Source: Desulfobacteraceae bacterium (GTDB taxonomy: Bacteria > Desulfobacterota > Desulfobacteria > Desulfobacterales > JAABRJ01). From it: a stretch of 55,967 nucleotides of DNA. The translations under genes were made by a program, and so were the position numbers. Shown here one piece after another: positions 7,410 to 16,395 of this stretch. Below the pieces are notes generated by a model. The model searched no databases. It was not told the DNA's origin and was given only the letters and a program-made list of their open reading frames with translations. Position 1 is the first letter of the stretch, and the number at the start of each line of letters is the position of its first letter. The stretch lies in the NCBI GenBank assembly GCA_022340425.1, contig JAJDNY010000054.1:1-55967 (forward strand). The letters are read 5' to 3'.

Positions 7410-8090
7410 CTAAAAAACCCGTCGCCTGGGAGCCGATGCCAGCCGCGCAGATTCCAGGGCGCGGAAAAAGGCCGCCAGCCGATCGAGGTCCTTGCGTCCC
7501 GGCGACCGTTCCACCCCGGAACTGACGTCCACGGCATCCGGCCAAGCGCCCGCCACCGCGGCGGCCACGTTCTCCGGCGCGAGGCCGCCGGCGATCACCA
7601 GCGGATGGCTTTCGCCCAGGGACCGCGCCGACGACCAGTCCCAGGAGCGGGCGTTGCCGCCGGGCAGCCGGCCGCCGCCGTGCTCCACCAGCAGGGCCAC
7701 CCCGGGGTAGTCCGCCGCCCGGGAGAGGGTCGGCTCCCTCTCCATGAAAAGGGCCTTGAGAACGATCAGCCCCTCCGCCTGGAGGCGGGCAGCCAGCTCC
7801 GGCGGCTCCTGACCGTGAAGCTGGATGGCGCGCAGCCGGCAGTAGGCCACCCGGTCCATGATGGTGTCGAAGCTTTCGTTGACGAAAACCCCGGTCGGCA
7901 CCACCGGCGGCGGCAGCGCAAGGGCGATCTGACGGGCCTGGGCGCGGGTCACGCTGCGGGGGCTGGGGGGGTAGAAGACCAGGCCGATCGCAGCCGCTCC
8001 GGCGGCCGCGCAGGCTGCGGCCTCGTCGGTGCGGGTCAGGCCGCAGACCTTGACCTGCGGCCGTCCGCCTTCCGGCGCCGAACCGGTCAT
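7410..8090 (-). CDS. trpF: Phosphoribosylanthranilate isomerase
   Basis: 226 residues. TIM-barrel enzyme converting N-(5'-phosphoribosyl)anthranilate to CDRP in tryptophan synthesis. KVCGLTR near the N-terminus carries the catalytic cysteine, GLVFYPPSPR, IQLHGQE and the C-terminal AVDVSSGVE phosphate-binding loop are all family signatures. Its ATG overlaps the trpC stop region by 4 bases (8087-8090), which implies translational coupling. It is the last trp gene here; trpB and trpA do not follow, and a rhodanese-rubrerythrin gene occupies their usual place. Confidence 0.95.
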   Translation of the reverse strand: MTGSAPEGGRPQVKVCGLTRTDEAAACAAAGAAAIGLVFYPPSPRSVTRAQARQIALALPPPVVPTGVFVNESFDTIMDRVAYCRLRAIQLHGQEPPELAARLQAEGLIVLKALFMEREPTLSRAADYPGVALLVEHGGGRLPGGNARSWDWSSARSLGESHPLVIAGGLAPENVAAAVAGAWPDAVDVSSGVERSPGRKDLDRLAAFFRALESARLASAPRRRVF

Positions 8091-8878
8091 GGCCCCACCC
8101 CACGCAGGGACCGGAGCAGTGCCGCCGGATCCGGGGCGCGCACGAGGCTTTCGCCGATGAGAAAATTGTGGATTCCGGCCGCCTGCAGGCGCTGGATATC
8201 CGCCCGCGAACGGATGCCGCTCTCGGCCACGGCGCGCTGCCCGGGGCCGAGATGGGCGGCCATCCGCAGCGTGGTTTCCAGAGAGGTTTCAAAAGTCTTC
8301 AGGTTGCGGTTGTTGATTCCCACCAGGCAGGCGCCGCAGGCCAGCGCCGTTTGCATCTCCTCGGGGGTGTGGGTTTCCACCAGAGCCGAGAGGCCCAACT
8401 CGCGGGTGAGCGCCAGGTAGTCGCGCAGCTGGGAGGGCGCCAGAATCCTTACGATCAAAAGCACCGCATCGGCCCCGGCGGCGGCCGCCTCACAGATCTG
8501 GTAGGCCGAGATGGTGAAATCCTTGCGCAGCACGGGCAGGTCAACGGCGGCGCGCGCCGCCCGCAGGTCCTCCAGGCTGCCCTTGAAATAGGGGCCGTCG
8601 GTGAGCACCGAAAGCGCTGCGGCCCCCCCGGCGACGTAGGCCCGGGCCTGGGCGGCGGCGTCCAGGTCGGCGCAGATGACGCCCTTGGAGGGTGAGGCGC
8701 GCTTGATTTCGGCGATGATGTTGGGGCTGCCGGCCGGGGATTGGGCCAGGGCGTCAAAAAATGGGCGGATGTCGCGGCGCCCGGTCGCCTGCATGCGCAG
8801 CCCGGCTTCGGGCACCCTGCGGGCGGCGGTGTCCACCTCGGCCCGCTTGGTTTGGACGATGCGCTCCAGAATGTCCAT
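8087..8878 (-). CDS. trpC: Indole-3-glycerol phosphate synthase
   Basis: 263 residues, the normal length. It closes CDRP to indole-3-glycerol phosphate. Signatures include IIAEIKRASPSKG with the catalytic lysine, LSVLTDGPYFKGSLEDL, VLRKDFTI, GINNRNLKTF and AVAESGIRS. It lies 4 bases after trpD and overlaps trpF by 4 bases, consistent with a tightly coupled operon controlled by the upstream attenuator. Confidence 0.96.
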   Translation of the reverse strand: MDILERIVQTKRAEVDTAARRVPEAGLRMQATGRRDIRPFFDALAQSPAGSPNIIAEIKRASPSKGVICADLDAAAQARAYVAGGAAALSVLTDGPYFKGSLEDLRAARAAVDLPVLRKDFTISAYQICEAAAAGADAVLLIVRILAPSQLRDYLALTRELGLSALVETHTPEEMQTALACGACLVGINNRNLKTFETSLETTLRMAAHLGPGQRAVAESGIRSRADIQRLQAAGIHNFLIGESLVRAPDPAALLRSLRGVGP

Positions 8879-8882
8879 GGCT

Positions 8883-9899
8883 TCAGCCGTTCTCCCGGGA
8901 GAAGCGCACCAGCGCCTCTAGCTTGGCGGCGGCCGCGCCGCTGTCCAGGGCCGACTCGGCCAGGCCCAGCCCTTCGGCCAGGCTGGCGGCTTTGCCGGCG
9001 GCCATCAGGGCGGCTGCGGCGTTGATCAGGACCACATTGCACCGCGGGCCCTTTTCACCGGCCAGGATTTTGCGGGTGATCTCGGCGTTGGTGGCGGCGT
9101 CCCCGCCGGCCATGGTTGCGGGGTCCGCCAGGCTGCCGAAAAACTGCTCGGGGTGAAGGTCGTAGGTGGTCACCAACCCGTCCCTGAGTTCCGCCACGCG
9201 GGTCGGGGCGCAGACCGAGATCTCGTCCAGGCCGTCGTGGCCGTGGACCACCAGGGCCCGCCGGCCGCCCAAAAGCTTCAGGGCGTTGGCGAACATCTCG
9301 GTCAAGGGCCGCGCGTAGACCCCCAAGAGCTGGCAGTTGGCGCCGGCCGGGTTGGTCAGCGGGCCCAGCATGTTGAAGATGCTGCGGATCGCCACCTCCT
9401 TGCGGGCCTTGGCGGCGTGGCGCATGGCGCTGTGGTAGAGGGGGGCGAAGAGAAAACCGATGCCCAGCTCAAAAATGGCCTCTTCGACCAGCTCGGGGTC
9501 GGTGTTTAGGTTGACCCCAAGGGCCTCCAGCAGGTCGGCGCTGCCGCATTGGCTGGAGATCGAGCGGTTGCCGTGCTTGGCCACCGTGACCCCGCAACCG
9601 GCCACGACGAAGGCGGTGGTTGTGGAAATGTTGAAGGTTTGGGCGCCGTCGCCGCCCGTGCCGCAGGTGTCCACCACCACGTCGCCGGGGGTCTGGATGC
9701 GATGGGCCTTGCGGCGCATGGCCTGGGCCGCCCCGGCGAGCTCCTCGAAGGTTTCGCCCTTGGTGGCCAGCGCTCCCATCAGAGCACCGATCTGGGCGTC
9801 GGTGGCCTCGCCGGAGAGCACATGGTCGATCATGGCGCCCATTTCAACGGCAGTCAGGTCACGGCCCTGGACGATTTTATTCAGATTGTCACGGAACAT
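8883..9899 (-). CDS. trpD: Anthranilate phosphoribosyltransferase
   Basis: 338 residues. Transfers phosphoribose from PRPP to anthranilate. The PRPP-binding CGTGGDG motif near residue 80, KHGNRSISSQCGSADLLEALG, and LGPLTNPA are diagnostic. I use the ATG at 9899, two bases after the trpG stop, rather than the longer open frame, because the protein then begins at the usual MFRDNLNKI-type helix. It is a stand-alone protein, not fused to TrpG. Confidence 0.95.
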   Translation of the reverse strand: MFRDNLNKIVQGRDLTAVEMGAMIDHVLSGEATDAQIGALMGALATKGETFEELAGAAQAMRRKAHRIQTPGDVVVDTCGTGGDGAQTFNISTTTAFVVAGCGVTVAKHGNRSISSQCGSADLLEALGVNLNTDPELVEEAIFELGIGFLFAPLYHSAMRHAAKARKEVAIRSIFNMLGPLTNPAGANCQLLGVYARPLTEMFANALKLLGGRRALVVHGHDGLDEISVCAPTRVAELRDGLVTTYDLHPEQFFGSLADPATMAGGDAATNAEITRKILAGEKGPRCNVVLINAAAALMAAGKAASLAEGLGLAESALDSGAAAAKLEALVRFSRENG

Positions 9900-9901
9900 G
9901 C

Positions 9902-10513
9902 CTAATTCTCCTCCCTGGTAGCAGCCGGGGTGCCGGCTTTGGCGGGGTTGGTGGATTTCAGAAAATTGCGCAGCAGGCGCTTGCCCACCGGGGTCATGAT
10001 GGATTCGGGGTGAAACTGGATCCCCTCGGTGGGGTGCGCGCAGTGGCGGATGCCCATGATCTCCCCATCGTCGGCCTCGGAGGTGACCGCCAGGCACTCG
10101 GGCAGATGCGCCCGCGAGACCGCCAGCGAGTGGTAGCGCATGGCCTGAAAGGGCTTCGCGATGCCGCTGTAGATGGCCCGCCCGTCGGCGGACACCATGG
10201 AGGTCTTGCCGTGCATCAGGCGTTTGGCCCCCACCACCGCGCCGCCGAAGGCCGCCGCGATGGCCTGGTGGCCGAGGCAGACCCCCAAAAGCGGCACCTC
10301 GCCGGAGAACTCGCGGATCACCGCCAGCGAGATGCCCGCGGTCTCCGGGCGCCCGGGCCCCGGCGAAATGACGATCCCCGCGGGCGCAAGGTCGCGCAGC
10401 TGCGCCACGCTCACGGCGTCGTTGCGGACCACGGTGACCGCGGCGCCCAGCTGCATGAGGTATTGGACCAGATTATAGGTGAAGGAATCGTAGTTGTCGA
10501 TCATCACGATCAT
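9902..10513 (-). CDS. trpG: Anthranilate synthase glutamine amidotransferase component
   Basis: 203 residues. Class I glutaminase that supplies ammonia to TrpE. The opening IDNYDSFTYNLVQYL, the oxyanion region SPGPGRP, the nucleophile Cys79 in GVCLGHQ, and the His-Glu pair in FHPES are all present. This type can also serve para-aminobenzoate synthase (PabA), but the position directly after trpE with a 4-base overlap assigns it to tryptophan synthesis. Confidence 0.95.
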   Translation of the reverse strand: MIVMIDNYDSFTYNLVQYLMQLGAAVTVVRNDAVSVAQLRDLAPAGIVISPGPGRPETAGISLAVIREFSGEVPLLGVCLGHQAIAAAFGGAVVGAKRLMHGKTSMVSADGRAIYSGIAKPFQAMRYHSLAVSRAHLPECLAVTSEADDGEIMGIRHCAHPTEGIQFHPESIMTPVGKRLLRNFLKSTNPAKAGTPAATREEN

Positions 10514-12009
10514 GTCGCGCTCCTCCCGCTGAAAACGGCTTGGCGGGTGACCAGCTCCAGGGCTTTCTGGATGGCCATGGCCTTGTTGACGGTTTCCCGG
10601 CGCTCGCGCTCGGGGTCGGAGTCGGCCACCAGGCCGGCGCCGGCACGGACCGTCAGGCGGCCGTTTTCGACGCAGGCCGTCCGGATGGTGATGGCCAGAT
10701 CCATGTTGCCGTGAAACGAGATGTAGCCCACCGCCCCGCCGTAGGGGCCGCGGGGGGTTTCCTCCAGCTCGGCGATGATTTCCATGGCCCGGATTTTGGG
10801 TGCCCCGGAAAGGGTGCCTGCCGGAAACGTCGCCCGCAGCAGGTCCCAGACGTCACAGTCCGGCTTGAGGTCGCAGCGGATGTTGGAGACCAGGTGCATC
10901 ACGTGGGAGTAGCGCTCCACCAGCATCAGGTCCGTCACCTGAACGCTGCCCACCTCGGCCACCCGGCCCAGGTCGTTGCGCCCCAGGTCCACCAGCATGA
11001 GGTGCTCGGCGCGCTCCTTTTCATCCTGGAGCAGTTCGTCGGCCAGCGCGCGGTCCTCCTGTTCACTGGCGCCGCGGGGGCGCGTGCCGGCGATCGGGCG
11101 CAGGGTGGCGATGCCGTTTTCCAGGCGCACCATGGTTTCCGGTGATGAGCCCACCAGGGCGATGTCGTCCAGCTGGAGGAAATAGAGGTAGGGCGAGGGG
11201 TTGATGAAGCGCTGGGCCCGGTAGAGGGACCAGAGGTCCGGCGGGTTGGGGCAGACGAACGGCTGGGAGACCACGGCCTGGATGATGTCCCCGGCCGTGA
11301 TGTAGGCCTTGGTGCGCACGACCCGCTGGCGGTAGGCTTCCGGCGGGTGAACAGCCGACAGCTGAAACCGAGCGCTCGCGGGCGCCGCCTCCACCGCCGG
11401 CCGTGCCAGCAGACCCAACAGCGCCCGGAGCCCTTCGGTGGCCGCGGCATAGGCGTCATCGACGTTATGCGCGCCATCGGGAAAGGTGATCTTGACGGCC
11501 AGCAGGGTGTGCCGGATGTTGTCGAAGATCAGTAGCTCATCGGGCACGATGAACTGCGCCAGCGGGGTTTCGAGGGGCAGTTTGTTGGGGATTTTTTCGA
11601 AAAACGACACCATTTCATAGGTCAGATAGCCCACCAGGCCGCCCCAGAAGCGGGGCAATTCGGGTATCTCGGGCGGTCGGAAGCCGGTCATGAAAGCCCT
11701 CAGAACCGCCAGCGGATCCCCGTGGTGGGGCAGCCGGCGCTGGGTTCCGTTTTCCCGGATCTCCACCGCGTCCCGAAAAACCTTGAGATGCGCCCGGGCC
11801 GAGGTTCCCAGAAAGCTGTAGCGGCCCCAGCGCTCGCCGCCCTCGACGCTTTCAAAGAGAAACACCGGCCGGCCGCCGGCGCGCAGCTTGCCCAGAAGGC
11901 TGACGGGGGTTTCGGTGTCGGCCAGGATTTCGATGCACACCGGCACGACGTTGTGGCCTGCGGCCAGCTGCCGGTAGGCACCGGGTTCTGGAAACTGTCT
12001 GATCTGCAT
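10510..12009 (-). CDS. trpE: Anthranilate synthase component I
   Basis: 499 residues. Converts chorismate and ammonia to anthranilate with TrpG. The N-terminal feedback region has VFLFESVEGGERWGRYSFLG, equivalent to the Trp-binding LLES segment. The C-terminal chorismate-binding domain shows SPYLYFLQ, IAGTRPRG, DLGRNDLGRVA, TFPAGTLSGAPKIRAMEII, GPYGGAVGY and AGAGLVADSDPE. The ATG at 12009 is preceded by GAAAGGA. It is the first structural gene of the operon and lies about 60 bases after the attenuator hairpin. Confidence 0.97.
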   Translation of the reverse strand: MQIRQFPEPGAYRQLAAGHNVVPVCIEILADTETPVSLLGKLRAGGRPVFLFESVEGGERWGRYSFLGTSARAHLKVFRDAVEIRENGTQRRLPHHGDPLAVLRAFMTGFRPPEIPELPRFWGGLVGYLTYEMVSFFEKIPNKLPLETPLAQFIVPDELLIFDNIRHTLLAVKITFPDGAHNVDDAYAAATEGLRALLGLLARPAVEAAPASARFQLSAVHPPEAYRQRVVRTKAYITAGDIIQAVVSQPFVCPNPPDLWSLYRAQRFINPSPYLYFLQLDDIALVGSSPETMVRLENGIATLRPIAGTRPRGASEQEDRALADELLQDEKERAEHLMLVDLGRNDLGRVAEVGSVQVTDLMLVERYSHVMHLVSNIRCDLKPDCDVWDLLRATFPAGTLSGAPKIRAMEIIAELEETPRGPYGGAVGYISFHGNMDLAITIRTACVENGRLTVRAGAGLVADSDPERERRETVNKAMAIQKALELVTRQAVFSGRSAT

Positions 12010-12068
12010 CCGCTGCGTCCTTTCAGGTGATTCAAAAAGCTCTCGGTGCGGGGCCGCGGCTTCGGACC

Positions 12069-12106
12069 AAAAAAAACCGCGGCCTCCAGGAGGGTGCCGC
12101 GGTTTT
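12069..12106 (-). terminator. trp attenuator terminator
   Basis: On the minus strand AAAACCGCGGC pairs with GCCGCGGTTTT (11 bp) and is followed by a run of eight T. It lies between the leader peptide and trpE, so it would stop transcription before the operon unless the competing hairpin forms. Confidence 0.9.
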
Positions 12107-12161
12107 GGGTGGTTATCGGTCAGGATCGTTCAGGCTGAGACGAAAACGTCGGCACACCTCC
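12089..12161 (-). promoter_or_regulatory. trp antiterminator pairing
   Basis: GGAGGTGTGCCG (12161-12150), which starts at the second Trp codon of the leader peptide, can pair with CGGCACCCTCC (12099-12089) in the 5' arm of the terminator: 11 base pairs with a single bulged T. The two structures exclude each other. A ribosome stalled at the first Trp codon would leave the upstream arm free and allow read-through. Confidence 0.8.
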
Positions 12162-12240
12162 AGTGGGGGATGCGCCAACATCCGCACGGAACCTGGCGGT
12201 TGTCGAAAATTGCATGGGGGTGAAGGGATTTCACGTTCAT
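12130..12240 (-). CDS. trpL: trp leader peptide
   Basis: A 36-codon frame starting ATG AAC GTG and ending TGA, too short for most gene callers. Trp codons occur at positions 22 and 27 (CWRIPHWRC). There is only a weak ribosome binding site. The position between a TTGACA element and a T-tailed terminator, and the overlap of its 3' half with the antiterminator arm, match the design of Trp-codon attenuation known from enterobacteria. The two Trp codons are spaced rather than adjacent. No other function is proposed. Confidence 0.85.
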   Translation of the reverse strand: MNVKSLHPHAIFDNRQVPCGCWRIPHWRCADVFVSA

Positions 12241-12267
12241 GGGCCTGTCATTTAAAAAAAATTGACT

Positions 12268-12298
12268 GAACTTTGCGGTATCCCGCGGTCTTTGTCAA
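12268..12298 (-). promoter_or_regulatory. Probable trp operon promoter
   Basis: TTGACA at 12298-12293 on the minus strand, 17 bases, then a poor -10 (CAAAGT). Transcription would begin about 20-25 bases before the leader ATG. The -35 is good and the -10 weak, so an activator or a different spacing is possible. Confidence 0.5.
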
Positions 12299-12380
12299 GC
12301 GATTTTTGACTTGCCGCCTTCAGCCCCAAACGCGCGGGGGAGACAGGGCAGGAGCCCCGTGCCCCGCTTTGCGCCCGATC

Positions 12381-13583
12381 TCAGGGCTCTTTGGCCAGAT
12401 GCCGGATTTGGTCCAGCCAGTCGTCGCCGCCGGACGGGGCGCCGTTGTCGGCGGCGGATATGTGTCGTTTGGGCAGCACCACCCGGAAGCGGGCCCCGGC
12501 CCCCAAACGGCTTTCCACCGTGATGCGGCCGCCAAGCTTTTCGACGATCCCGCGGGTGACGAAGAGCCCCAGGCCGGTGCCCTCGCCGGGGGGTTTGGTG
12601 CTGAAGAAAGGCTCGAAGATCTTGTCCAGGTTCTCCTTGGGGATGCCCTTGCCGGTGTCGGCGATCTCCAGGGCGACGCCCTCGCCGTGGGCCTGCAGAC
12701 GCACGTCGATGCGGCCCTCGTCGGCGCTGGCCTGGACGGCATTGGAGAGCAGGTTGATCAGCACCTGGCGCAGCTGGTAGGGGTCGCTCCAGATGGTTTC
12801 CGCCTCGGGGGCGATCTCGCGCTGGACGCTGACGTTGCGGTTGGCGATCTCGCGGTGGAGCAGTTCCAGGGTTTCCGCCACCAGGGAGGGCAGATGGACC
12901 TCCACCACCGCCGCCTCCTGCCGCTGGACCGAGCCCAGCAGCTGGTGGGTGATGCGCCGGGCGCGTTCAATGGCGTTTTCGATCTTGCCGATGGCTTTTT
13001 CGAGGTCCTCCCTGCGCGGAATGTCAGCCATCTGCGGGTTTTTGAGAATCAGCCGCATCCAGCCGGCCGATTCCTTGATGATCGCCAGGGGGTTGTTGAT
13101 CTCATGGGCCACCCCGGTGGCCAGGGTCCCCAGCGAGGCCAGGCGCTCGGTGGCGATCATCTGCTGTTCCATCCGTGCCCGGTAGGCGGCCTCGCGTTTT
13201 TTTTCGGCGGCCCGCAGGATCTTGTCGTGGGCCTGATGGATTTTGCTGACCAGCTGCTCCAGTTCGATCGGTTTGGTGAGATAGTCGAAGGCCCCCGACT
13301 TGATCCCGGCCACCCCGTCGGGGGTGGTGGCGTGCCCGGTCAGGAGAATCACCTCGGTTTCCGGGTATTTTTCCTTGATCCGCCCCAGGACCTCGATCCC
13401 GTTCATGCCGGGCATTTTCACGTCCAGCACGACCACATCCATGGGCTGCTCGGCCAGCAGCCGCAGGCACTCCTCGCCGGTGGCAGCCTCCGCCGGCGTT
13501 ATTCCGCGTTTGGTGAGCCGGCGCGCGATGGCGCGGCGGAAGTCGGCTTCGTCGTCAACCAGCAGCAGTCGGATGGGATCCAT
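12381..13583 (-). CDS. Response regulator-histidine kinase hybrid (REC-HisKA-HATPase)
   Basis: 400 residues without membrane segments. A receiver domain (residues 1-120; LVDDE, phosphoacceptor Asp54 in VLDVKMPG, TGHA, Lys in TKPIE) is followed by a coiled linker (KILRAAEKKREAAYRARMEQQ), a HisKA domain with His160 in VAHEINNPL, and an HATPase domain with N (LLSNAVQA), G1 (IADTGKGIP), F (FEPFFSTK) and G2 (GTGLGL) boxes. The order receiver-then-kinase suggests a phosphorelay intermediate whose kinase is controlled by phosphorylation of its own receiver. It is the last gene of a set with two stand-alone receivers and a Cache-type kinase upstream. Confidence 0.92.
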   Translation of the reverse strand: MDPIRLLLVDDEADFRRAIARRLTKRGITPAEAATGEECLRLLAEQPMDVVVLDVKMPGMNGIEVLGRIKEKYPETEVILLTGHATTPDGVAGIKSGAFDYLTKPIELEQLVSKIHQAHDKILRAAEKKREAAYRARMEQQMIATERLASLGTLATGVAHEINNPLAIIKESAGWMRLILKNPQMADIPRREDLEKAIGKIENAIERARRITHQLLGSVQRQEAAVVEVHLPSLVAETLELLHREIANRNVSVQREIAPEAETIWSDPYQLRQVLINLLSNAVQASADEGRIDVRLQAHGEGVALEIADTGKGIPKENLDKIFEPFFSTKPPGEGTGLGLFVTRGIVEKLGGRITVESRLGAGARFRVVLPKRHISAADNGAPSGGDDWLDQIRHLAKEP

Positions 13584-13640
13584 GGGTGCCTCGGGTGTTG
13601 GGGCGTGGCAGCGCCGGAATCGGGCCTGGCAGGCAAACCC

Positions 13641-14045
13641 TCACGCTCCCGCCGGTGGGGTGGGGCGGGCGGCCCAGGCCTTGGCAATTTTTTTCAGCAG
13701 ATCATCGAGCTCGCAGGGTTTGGTGAGGTAGTCGAATGCCCCCTCCTGCATGCCCTGCTGTGCGGCGGTTGCCGATCCGTGACCGGTCAGCATGATCACG
13801 GCCAGCTCGGGAGCCATCTTTTTGAAGACCCGCAGCACCTCGATCCCGTCCATGTCCTCCATCTTGAGGTCCAGCACGGCGACATCGAAATCGTTGCGGC
13901 GCAGCAGCTGGATCCCCTCGGCGCCCGAATAGGCCTTGGTGACCTTGACCTTGCGCCGCTGCAGGCGATTGGCGAGAACGTCGACGTAGCTTTTCTCGTC
14001 ATCGACGATCAGCAGCCGGATATTTTCGAGCTGAAACGATTGCAT
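13641..14045 (-). CDS. Stand-alone receiver domain protein
   Basis: 134 residues, essentially one CheY-like receiver: acidic pair in IVDDE, phosphoacceptor Asp59 in AVLDLKMEDMDG, MLTGHGS and LTKPCE with the conserved lysine. A short Pro/Ala tail follows. No output domain, so it probably passes phosphate to another protein or acts by binding. It lies 57 bases upstream of the REC-kinase hybrid and 17 bases after the next receiver gene. Confidence 0.9.
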   Translation of the reverse strand: MQSFQLENIRLLIVDDEKSYVDVLANRLQRRKVKVTKAYSGAEGIQLLRRNDFDVAVLDLKMEDMDGIEVLRVFKKMAPELAVIMLTGHGSATAAQQGMQEGAFDYLTKPCELDDLLKKIAKAWAARPTPPAGA

Positions 14046-14062
14046 GGTGCAGAAACCCCCGC

Positions 14063-14494
14063 CTACGTGCGGCGCGATGTAATCTCCTTGATCCGGGCCT
14101 CGATGATCTTCTCCTCGTGCTGGCGCTTTTTGGCGGCCGCCTGCTCCACCTTGCTCAGCAGCAGGTCGATGTCGCAGGGTTTCATCAGATAGTCGTAGGC
14201 GCCCAGCTTCATCCCCTCGATGGCGGTTTCCACCGTGGCATGTCCGGTGAGCATGATGACCTCCAGCAGGGGTGCCACCTTCTTGATCTCCCGCAGGGTC
14301 TCGATGCCGTCCATGCCGGGCATTTTGACGTCCAGAATGACCACCTCCAGATTGCCGAACTTTTTGACCTGCTCCAGGGCTTCCGGGCCGCTGGCGGCGG
14401 CTTCGATGTTGAGGTTGCGCTTGGTGAGACGCTTGGTCATCGTCTCCACGAAACCGGTTTCGTCATCGACCAACAACACATTCGCAAGTGCCAT
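14063..14494 (-). CDS. Stand-alone receiver domain protein
   Basis: 143 residues. Receiver with LLVDDE, Asp55 in VILDVKMPGMDG, MLTGHAT and LMKPCD, followed by a charged helical tail (VEQAAAKKRQHEEKIIEARIKEI) that could be a coiled-coil contact rather than a DNA-binding domain. The start at 14494 has AAAGGAGA 7 bases upstream. It follows the Cache-type histidine kinase gene by 48 bases and is very similar to the receiver encoded at 18423-18848, which has the same relation to a second kinase. Confidence 0.92.
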   Translation of the reverse strand: MALANVLLVDDETGFVETMTKRLTKRNLNIEAAASGPEALEQVKKFGNLEVVILDVKMPGMDGIETLREIKKVAPLLEVIMLTGHATVETAIEGMKLGAYDYLMKPCDIDLLLSKVEQAAAKKRQHEEKIIEARIKEITSRRT

Positions 14495-14542
14495 AGCATT
14501 ATCTCCTTTGGACTGCCGCACTGACGGTGCGCCTGCACCGGG

Positions 14543-16261
14543 TCATGCCGCGGGTTGGGCCGGGCCTTCGGACTGGGGCTGGACCGGCAGCTGGATGCGG
14601 AAGGTCGTACCCATGTCCACAACACTGTTGACGTCGATTTCACCGCCCATTTTCTTGATGATCCCGTAGCAGATCGAAAGCCCCAGACCAGTACCCTTGC
14701 CCACCGGTTTGGTGGTGAAAAACGGGTCGAAAATGCGGCCCAGGTTCGCCCGCGGGATGCCGGGTCCGGTGTCGGCGAATTCGACCATAATCTTGTCGTC
14801 GGCCTGGTGGGTGGAAATTTTGAGCGACCCGCCGGTCTGGTTCATGGCATCCAGGGCGTTGTTGATCAGGTTGAGAAACACCTGCTGCAGTTCGGTCTGG
14901 GAGACCTGCAGCGGGGGCAGCCCCTCGGCCAGCTGGGTTTCCATGGTGACCTTGCTGTAGCGCGCCCGCTGGGCTGAGAGCGACACCATTTCCTGGATCA
15001 GATCATTGATCGCCACATCCTCCACCCGGGAGTCGGTTTTGCGAGCGAAGCTCAGCAGCTTGTGGGTGATTTCCTTGCAGCGCTTGCCCTGGTTTTTGAT
15101 CTGCTGCAGGGCGCGCTGGAATTCGGCCTTGTTTTCGGTCTGGGCAAGGTCTTCGTCCTCCAGCAGATCCTCGATCCAGCCGGCTTCCTCCACCATGATG
15201 GCCACGGGGTTGTTGATCTCGTGGGCGATGCCCGCGGCCAACTCTCCCACCGAGGCCAGCTTGCCGGTCTCGATCACCTGCTGGTTCATCATCTCCTTTT
15301 CACGGTCGGCAACCGCGATGCGCGCCACCATGCGTCCGGTGAGAATGTGGGCCATGGCCACGATCGCGAGGGCGCCGGCGATGAAAATCAGGATGGCGAT
15401 GTTCAGGGTGCGACTGATGTCGGAAAAGGCGTCCTCGGTGCTCTGCTGAAAGACCAGCAGCCACTGGTTATCCTTGAGAAAAGCCGTTGCGAAGATGCTG
15501 GGGACCCCCTTGCGGTCTTCGCGTTCGACAATGTAGGCCGGGCGGGAGGCCCCGGCCCCCCTCTTCAGGAAGTTGGCGAAGTAGCCGTCCTTGGAGAGCG
15601 GGATTTCATACAGGGGCTTGGTCTGAAACTCCAGTTCGCGGTTGAGGATATAGGCGAATCCGGTCTTTCCGACCCGCAGATTTTCCACCAGGGTGTTGAA
15701 AGCTGCGAAATTGATGGTGGCCCGCAGCAGGCAGGCGCTGCCGCCGAAATCCTTGCGCACGGCCACGATGAAGTGCGGCGTGCCGCGCAGCCCCAGAAAG
15801 ACGTCGCTGATGAAGTAGGGGGCCGCAATGGCCTGGCGGAACCATTCGGCTTTGGAATAGTCCGCCTCTGTCAGCAGGTACGGACCGGCATAGGCCACCT
15901 GGCGCCCGTTTTCGTCGATCAGGCCGAGATCCTCGAAAACCCCCCCGTATTCCTGGCGCAAAATCATCAGCAAATCTTTGAGAAACGCCGAATCACTGAG
16001 CTGCTCGCAGTCGAAAACGTCCGCCACAAACCGGATGTCGCCGAGTTTTTCGGACAGGAAGGTGTCGATGCCCTGTTTGTGTTTGAGCACCAGCTCTTCG
16101 AGATGGGCATGGATTTTTTCACGGTAGGAGATTCGAAACTGGTCGAGAATCACCCCGATGGCCACGATCATCGGTGCGAAGGAAACCAGAACCACAATCA
16201 TCACCAGGCGGCGATGAAGATGCTTGTAATATGCGTTTGACAGGAGTCTTTGGTTGTCCAT
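14543..16261 (-). CDS. Membrane sensor histidine kinase with extracytoplasmic Cache-like domain
   Basis: About 572 residues. A transmembrane segment ([19 protein letters not shown]) near the N-terminus and another ([20 protein letters not shown], about residue 295) flank an extracytoplasmic sensor domain of about 250 residues with double-Cache features ([40 protein letters not shown]). The kinase core has His347 in IAHEINNPV, an N box (LINNALDA), [28 protein letters not shown]. The frame is open to 16399, but I prefer 16261, 16 residues before the first membrane helix. It is a clear paralogue of the kinase at 18956-20650. Confidence 0.92.
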   Translation of the reverse strand: MDNQRLLSNAYYKHLHRRLVMIVVLVSFAPMIVAIGVILDQFRISYREKIHAHLEELVLKHKQGIDTFLSEKLGDIRFVADVFDCEQLSDSAFLKDLLMILRQEYGGVFEDLGLIDENGRQVAYAGPYLLTEADYSKAEWFRQAIAAPYFISDVFLGLRGTPHFIVAVRKDFGGSACLLRATINFAAFNTLVENLRVGKTGFAYILNRELEFQTKPLYEIPLSKDGYFANFLKRGAGASRPAYIVEREDRKGVPSIFATAFLKDNQWLLVFQQSTEDAFSDISRTLNIAILIFIAGALAIVAMAHILTGRMVARIAVADREKEMMNQQVIETGKLASVGELAAGIAHEINNPVAIMVEEAGWIEDLLEDEDLAQTENKAEFQRALQQIKNQGKRCKEITHKLLSFARKTDSRVEDVAINDLIQEMVSLSAQRARYSKVTMETQLAEGLPPLQVSQTELQQVFLNLINNALDAMNQTGGSLKISTHQADDKIMVEFADTGPGIPRANLGRIFDPFFTTKPVGKGTGLGLSICYGIIKKMGGEIDVNSVVDMGTTFRIQLPVQPQSEGPAQPAA

Positions 16262-16365
16262 GCCCGCTTTCTTCAGCTTGGCCGCAATGGGATCCTTTTC
16301 CCGCCCAGGGCCGCGGGACGCGCCGGTGGCGTTCGGTGGAATCGGCATCCCATTGAAGTCATAGG

Positions 16366-16395
16366 AATATAGGTCAATAATTGATCGAAAATCAA
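16366..16395 (-). promoter_or_regulatory. Putative sigma-70 promoter for the Cache-type kinase operon
   Basis: TTGATT (16395-16390), 18 bases and TATATT (16371-16366) on the minus strand, in a local AT-rich patch. It would give a leader of about 95 bases before the ATG at 16261. If the gene used the ATG at 16399, this promoter would be inside it, which is one reason for the downstream start. Confidence 0.55.

Noticed and set aside
12273-14192. A 639-residue plus-strand open frame opposite the REC-kinase and receiver genes
   Set aside because: It is the mirror frame of strongly recognised kinase and receiver genes. Its product has no recognisable domain, and such long antisense frames are common in GC-rich DNA.
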